Position numbers and translations under genes: made by a program. The notes below the pieces were generated by a model. It searched no databases, had not been told where the DNA came from, and saw only the letters and a program-made list of their open reading frames with translations. A stretch of DNA of 64,000 bases from Hyphomicrobiales bacterium (GTDB lineage Bacteria > Pseudomonadota > Alphaproteobacteria > Rhizobiales > Beijerinckiaceae). The stretch covers positions 90,993 through 154,992 of the forward strand of contig RXIY01000064.1 of assembly GCA_003963405.1 (NCBI GenBank). The letters run 5' to 3'. Positions 61,069 to 64,000 of the stretch are shown here, piece by piece (the stretch's first letter is position 1; each line of letters starts with the position of its first letter).

Positions 61069-61314
61069 TTATTTCAAGAGCGCCCGCGCGGCGGCGGCGC
61101 CGGCTTCATAGTCGAGCGAAGCGGCGGAGCGACCTTTCGGGGCCGCCGCGAGGGCGATGGCGGCGGCCTTCGGGTCGAAATCCGTTTTAAGTGCAAGGTG
61201 GCGCGCGAGCGCCTCGCGGCCGGAGGCTTCGGGAAGGTCAAGAATTGTGGCGATGCGCTCTCGCTCGGCAAGAGCGCCCGCCGCGCGGGCGGAAATGGCG
61301 TCCATGGGTTTCAC
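61069..61314 (-). CDS. short protein resembling the C-terminal tail of phage prohead proteases
   Basis: An 81-residue protein (GTG 61314; ATG 61305 also possible). The segment ERERIATILDLPEASGREALARHLALKTDFDPKAAAIALAAAP is the kind of sequence that ends S49/ClpP-type phage head maturation proteases, after the catalytic domain. Here the catalytic part is absent. It may be a remnant or an independent small protein derived from that scaffold region; the likeness is from memory. Confidence 0.55.
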   Translation of the reverse strand: MKPMDAISARAAGALAERERIATILDLPEASGREALARHLALKTDFDPKAAAIALAAAPKGRSAASLDYEAGAAAARALLK

Positions 61315-61365
61315 TCGCGGGGTTGAAGATCACACCGGGCAAGGTGCTGCATCCGCGCGCGACAA

Positions 61366-61665
61366 TCACCCCGTCAAATCGGGCCAAACTTTTCCTTTGA
61401 GCTTCGACACGTCGATTAAGATGCGCCCGGCGATCATTCGGCGCGCGCCGGCGGATTCAGCCCACCGGTTCATCCGCTTTTCAGTAACGCCAAACTCGCC
61501 CGCCGCCTTTTTGAGCGGGACAAGCTCTTTGACCAAGAGCGCGACGCTCGCCGCCGAAGGCGGCGCTTCGCCCGCGAGCATATCGAGCAAGCTCGCCTCT
61601 TCGTCCGCGAGGCGTTGACGCTCCGCCGCGATTTCGCGCAAGCGGGAGATGGGATTAGAAACCAT
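61366..61665 (-). CDS. small HTH/excisionase-like protein
   Basis: A 99-residue protein: an N-terminal coiled coil (ISRLREIAAERQRLADEEASLLDML) and then an HTH-like segment (VPLKKAAGEFGVTEKRMNRWAESAGARRMIAGRILIDVSKL), of the kind seen in MerR-like excisionases and phage DNA-binding adaptors. Its start overlaps the end of the primase-helicase gene by 11 bases. Probably a DNA-binding factor of the element. Confidence 0.68.
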   Translation of the reverse strand: MVSNPISRLREIAAERQRLADEEASLLDMLAGEAPPSAASVALLVKELVPLKKAAGEFGVTEKRMNRWAESAGARRMIAGRILIDVSKLKGKVWPDLTG

Positions 61666-63898
61666 CGTCCGCCGGCTCCCATTGCTCCGCCGGCGGCGCG
61701 GGCGGCGGGGCGAAGTGCGCAGCCGCGCGCGTCTCCCGAAGAGTCTCGTCAGTCCAGCGAAGAGAAACCAGTCGCTTGCCGCTATGCTTCTTTTCGACGA
61801 AAATCCTTTTGAGACGAAGCGCCGGCGCGGATCGTTCAAGATCGTTGCCGAGACTAGACGGCAGCTTTGGCCATCGACGCGTGTTGCGGATTTTCTCGGA
61901 AACCATCGCGTCGAGCGCGGCGAGCAATTCTGTTGCTGTGCCCTCCCAGCTTTTAATCCCTTCCGAATCGAGCTTCTCCACGAAATCGCGAACCGCGACC
62001 GCGACAAGATCGCTTTCGAAACTAAGGTCGACGCTCTCTTGTCGATTGATCTTATAGGCGGCTTCGAACGTGCCTGGGTCCCAATCGAGACCCGGCTCCG
62101 CCGCAACGATCCAGCGTGCGAAGTCGGCCATACGCGGCGCGCGCGCGAGCTTTGTCGACTCGATATTGGCAAGAGCGACGGAAAGCGCGCCGCATAACGC
62201 GCCGAAGATGCGCGGCCGAGCTTCTTCCCACGCGGCGTCAATCTCGCTTTCCGTGCGGCGCGCATCCTCGGAAATCGGGACAAGCTTGATTGTAATAGCC
62301 CGCTCGGCAAGGTCGGCGCGTTCCGCCAGCGTCGGGATTCCGTTCACCATGATCGGTCGCGCACCGTCGAAGACATTTTCTTCGGAATCAGTATGCAGCT
62401 TTCTTACGGCGAAACCCGAGCCCGTCGCCAAGCGGCAAAGCGCATCCGAAATCACGGGGTCGACGAAAGAGAGATTGTCGAGCGTGAGAAGATGACAATT
62501 TTGCGCCGTGACGATGAGCGCGGCCTCATCCTTCGGCGGTCCCTGAATGGCGGGCGAGGTCGGATCAATCAGGCTTCGCAACAGTCGGGAGAGCAAGCTT
62601 TTACCCGTGCCTTGCTGACCATTCAGAACCAGAATCGGAAACGGGCCACGCTCGCGCAATGCGCCGACGAGCCAAGCAATTAATAGGTAAAAATCCGCGT
62701 CGCTTTCCACATTTACGAAGGGGCGAAGGTCGTTAATCGAGCCTCCCCGTTCCGGCACGCACAAGCGACGCATTCGAGGGGAACGAATGAACGGCAAGCC
62801 GTCGCCGTTGACGATGCGCCAGCCCATCGCGTCAATTTCGACGGCGCGCCATTCCGCGTCCGAGAGGTCGATATAAAGCTTGTCGGCGCGGGCGCCGATG
62901 CGACGCCACGGCGCTTGCTCTTGTCCTTCGGAGACCGCGCGGGCTTCGAGAACACGGCGAGCGTCTTCCAACGCTTGCGCGCCCGGCGCGGCGCCGCTCG
63001 CCTCATAGGCGCGCGCGGCGAGCCATCGCGCGAACATTTGCGAGCGGATCGGCCAATTTTCGCGATGGTCTTTAATGGGGATCGTCGCGAAGGCTTCATA
63101 GTCCGGCCCTCTCCATAAGATTGCATCCGTCGCGAGACTCGTCAGAGTATCTCGTTGCGGAACGCGCGCCCGGCGGGGCTTCGCCTCGGTTTTCTCCCGC
63201 TTCTCTTTGGCGGGCGCTTCGAACGGCGCGGCGCTGGCGACAAGCGCCGCCGCGTGGGCTTCGGTCCAGCCGGCGCGCTCCGCGTCCGCCGCGTCCCATC
63301 CTTCGGAAACGCCATCGGGCGGGGTGAGGATGGCGACCGAAGCCGCGCCGGCGGCAAGGATCGACGCGGCGGCGGCGCCGGCGTAGGCGTCGCCCGGCGC
63401 GTCGGCGTCGGGCCATATCGTGACGCGCCGGCCGGCGAGGGGGCTCCAATCGGCCTTTGCGGCGCTTTTAGAGCCGTTCGGGCTCGTGAGGGCGACATAG
63501 GCGGGGAGCAAGCGCCCGGCCGCATCGGCGGCTTTCTCGCCCTCGCAAACTACAACGGGCGCGGCGGGGCGCGCGGCGAGATTGTTGAGACCGTAGAGCG
63601 GCCGGGGCGCGGGCCATGCTTCCCAGCGCCACAGAATCGCCCCGCCGGCCTTCGGCGCGTAGAGCGCGAGAGGGCGGAATTGCTTTCCGTCGCGCCCATC
63701 GAAGCGACACGCGAAACCGAGCAGCTCGCCGGTCGCGTCGCGGTATGACCATCGCGCCGAAGGCTTCCCGAGTTTGGGGTGGCGTTCCGGCGCGGGCGGC
63801 GCATCCGGCGGGACCGGCGCGATAAGGCTCCACTCCGAAGCCTCGGCGCGCGGCTTGGCGGCGGCGCCTTTCAGGGGCGTAAAGGGGTCAGTCGTCAT
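61655..63898 (-). CDS. toprim/AAA+ primase-helicase of a mobile element
   Basis: A 747-residue replication protein from ATG 63898. An N-terminal toprim-like domain (about 110-190) has VVVCEGEKAADAAG and the acidic VTIWPDADAPGDAY. A basic linker with EKREKTEAKPRRARVP follows. The C-terminal helicase domain (about 425-600) has Walker A LNGQQGTGKSLLSRLLRSL and a DNLSF Walker-B-like segment. The layout matches DUF5906/VirE-type and phage-satellite replicases. Both ends overlap neighbouring genes by 11 bases, so the three are translated together. Confidence 0.9.
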   Translation of the reverse strand: MTTDPFTPLKGAAAKPRAEASEWSLIAPVPPDAPPAPERHPKLGKPSARWSYRDATGELLGFACRFDGRDGKQFRPLALYAPKAGGAILWRWEAWPAPRPLYGLNNLAARPAAPVVVCEGEKAADAAGRLLPAYVALTSPNGSKSAAKADWSPLAGRRVTIWPDADAPGDAYAGAAAASILAAGAASVAILTPPDGVSEGWDAADAERAGWTEAHAAALVASAAPFEAPAKEKREKTEAKPRRARVPQRDTLTSLATDAILWRGPDYEAFATIPIKDHRENWPIRSQMFARWLAARAYEASGAAPGAQALEDARRVLEARAVSEGQEQAPWRRIGARADKLYIDLSDAEWRAVEIDAMGWRIVNGDGLPFIRSPRMRRLCVPERGGSINDLRPFVNVESDADFYLLIAWLVGALRERGPFPILVLNGQQGTGKSLLSRLLRSLIDPTSPAIQGPPKDEAALIVTAQNCHLLTLDNLSFVDPVISDALCRLATGSGFAVRKLHTDSEENVFDGARPIMVNGIPTLAERADLAERAITIKLVPISEDARRTESEIDAAWEEARPRIFGALCGALSVALANIESTKLARAPRMADFARWIVAAEPGLDWDPGTFEAAYKINRQESVDLSFESDLVAVAVRDFVEKLDSEGIKSWEGTATELLAALDAMVSEKIRNTRRWPKLPSSLGNDLERSAPALRLKRIFVEKKHSGKRLVSLRWTDETLRETRAAAHFAPPPAPPAEQWEPADDGF

Positions 63899-64000
63899 AA
63901 GGCGAAACCCCAAGCATTTCCGCGACGCGGCGCGCGGCCTCGCCTTGGTCGAGGTCGAACAAAAAGGCGGCGAGGCTAATCAGATCGCCGCCTTTGTCGC
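63888..64000 (-). CDS. partial gene: end of a second primase-type protein
   Basis: The 36 last codons of a leftward gene cut by the window edge. They read DKGGDLISLAAFLFDLDQGE and AARRVAEMLGVSPYDD-stop. The GGDLISLAA...EAARRVAEMLGV pattern is typical of the end of CHC2-type zinc-finger primase domains. The stop overlaps the next start by 11 bases. Together the two genes suggest a primase split over two polypeptides. Confidence 0.7.
   Translation of the reverse strand, partial: DKGGDLISLAAFLFDLDQGEAARRVAEMLGVSPYDD

Overview
The window is GC-rich chromosomal DNA from an alphaproteobacterium, most likely of the order Hyphomicrobiales and probably a Methylocystis/Methylosinus-type methanotroph. 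The grounds are the F1-ATPase operon atpHAGDC standing apart from F0, a recA preceded by the alphaproteobacterial GTTC-N7-GTTC type SOS box, and families typical of that order (DUF2852, extensin-like lipoprotein, YafK-type L,D-transpeptidase, AapJ-type binding protein). No methane or methanol oxidation gene lies in the window, so the genus is inference.

Region 1 (1-40.7 kb) is ordinary core chromosome. It holds the secE-nusG-rplK-rplA operon (leftward), a cupredoxin/FTR1 iron-uptake pair, a small heat-shock protein, a divergent serine hydroxymethyltransferase paralogue, recA, alaS with a coupled cyclic-nucleotide-gated K+ channel gene, the atp operon (leftward), mtnP and apt for methylthioadenosine/adenine salvage, rplU-rpmA-GNAT-obgE, two L,D-transpeptidases of different families, an orphan amino-acid binding protein, and many small secreted or membrane proteins of unknown role.

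Region 2 (41-51.6 kb) is an exopolysaccharide locus: an initiating polyprenyl glycosylphosphotransferase, a CpsB-type tyrosine phosphatase, a Wzc-type tyrosine autokinase ending in ten Gly-Tyr repeats, a Wza-type export lipoprotein, an O-antigen-ligase/polymerase-type membrane protein, and unassigned accessory genes including a J-domain-like protein without its HPD motif.

Region 3 (51.8-58.9 kb) is a lasso-peptide (RiPP) cluster. Reading leftward it encodes the leader peptidase B2 (Cys-His-Asp), the asparagine-synthetase-like cyclase C, a 54-residue precursor A at 56300-56464, an HPr-kinase-like protein, the PqqD-like leader-binding protein B1, a possible 47-residue coupled ORF, and an ABC exporter D. 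A nucleotidyltransferase-fold gene converges on it. The precursor carries the YxxPxL...G leader signature at the spacing of the fusilassin leader. This predicts a 20-residue core beginning Ser-Gly-Cys with a Ser1-Glu8 ring. It is the most interesting item in the window.

Region 4 (about 59.2 kb to the end) is the left part of an integrated element, phage- or satellite-like, that continues past the window. It has two adjoining primase-type genes (one cut by the window edge), a toprim/AAA+ primase-helicase, a short HTH protein, a fragment resembling the C-terminal tail of phage prohead proteases, and a coiled-coil protein. To its left lies an origin-like array of TTGGACGG octamers in two opposed groups flanking an AT-richer centre. 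No rRNA, tRNA, CRISPR array or insertion sequence was recognised.
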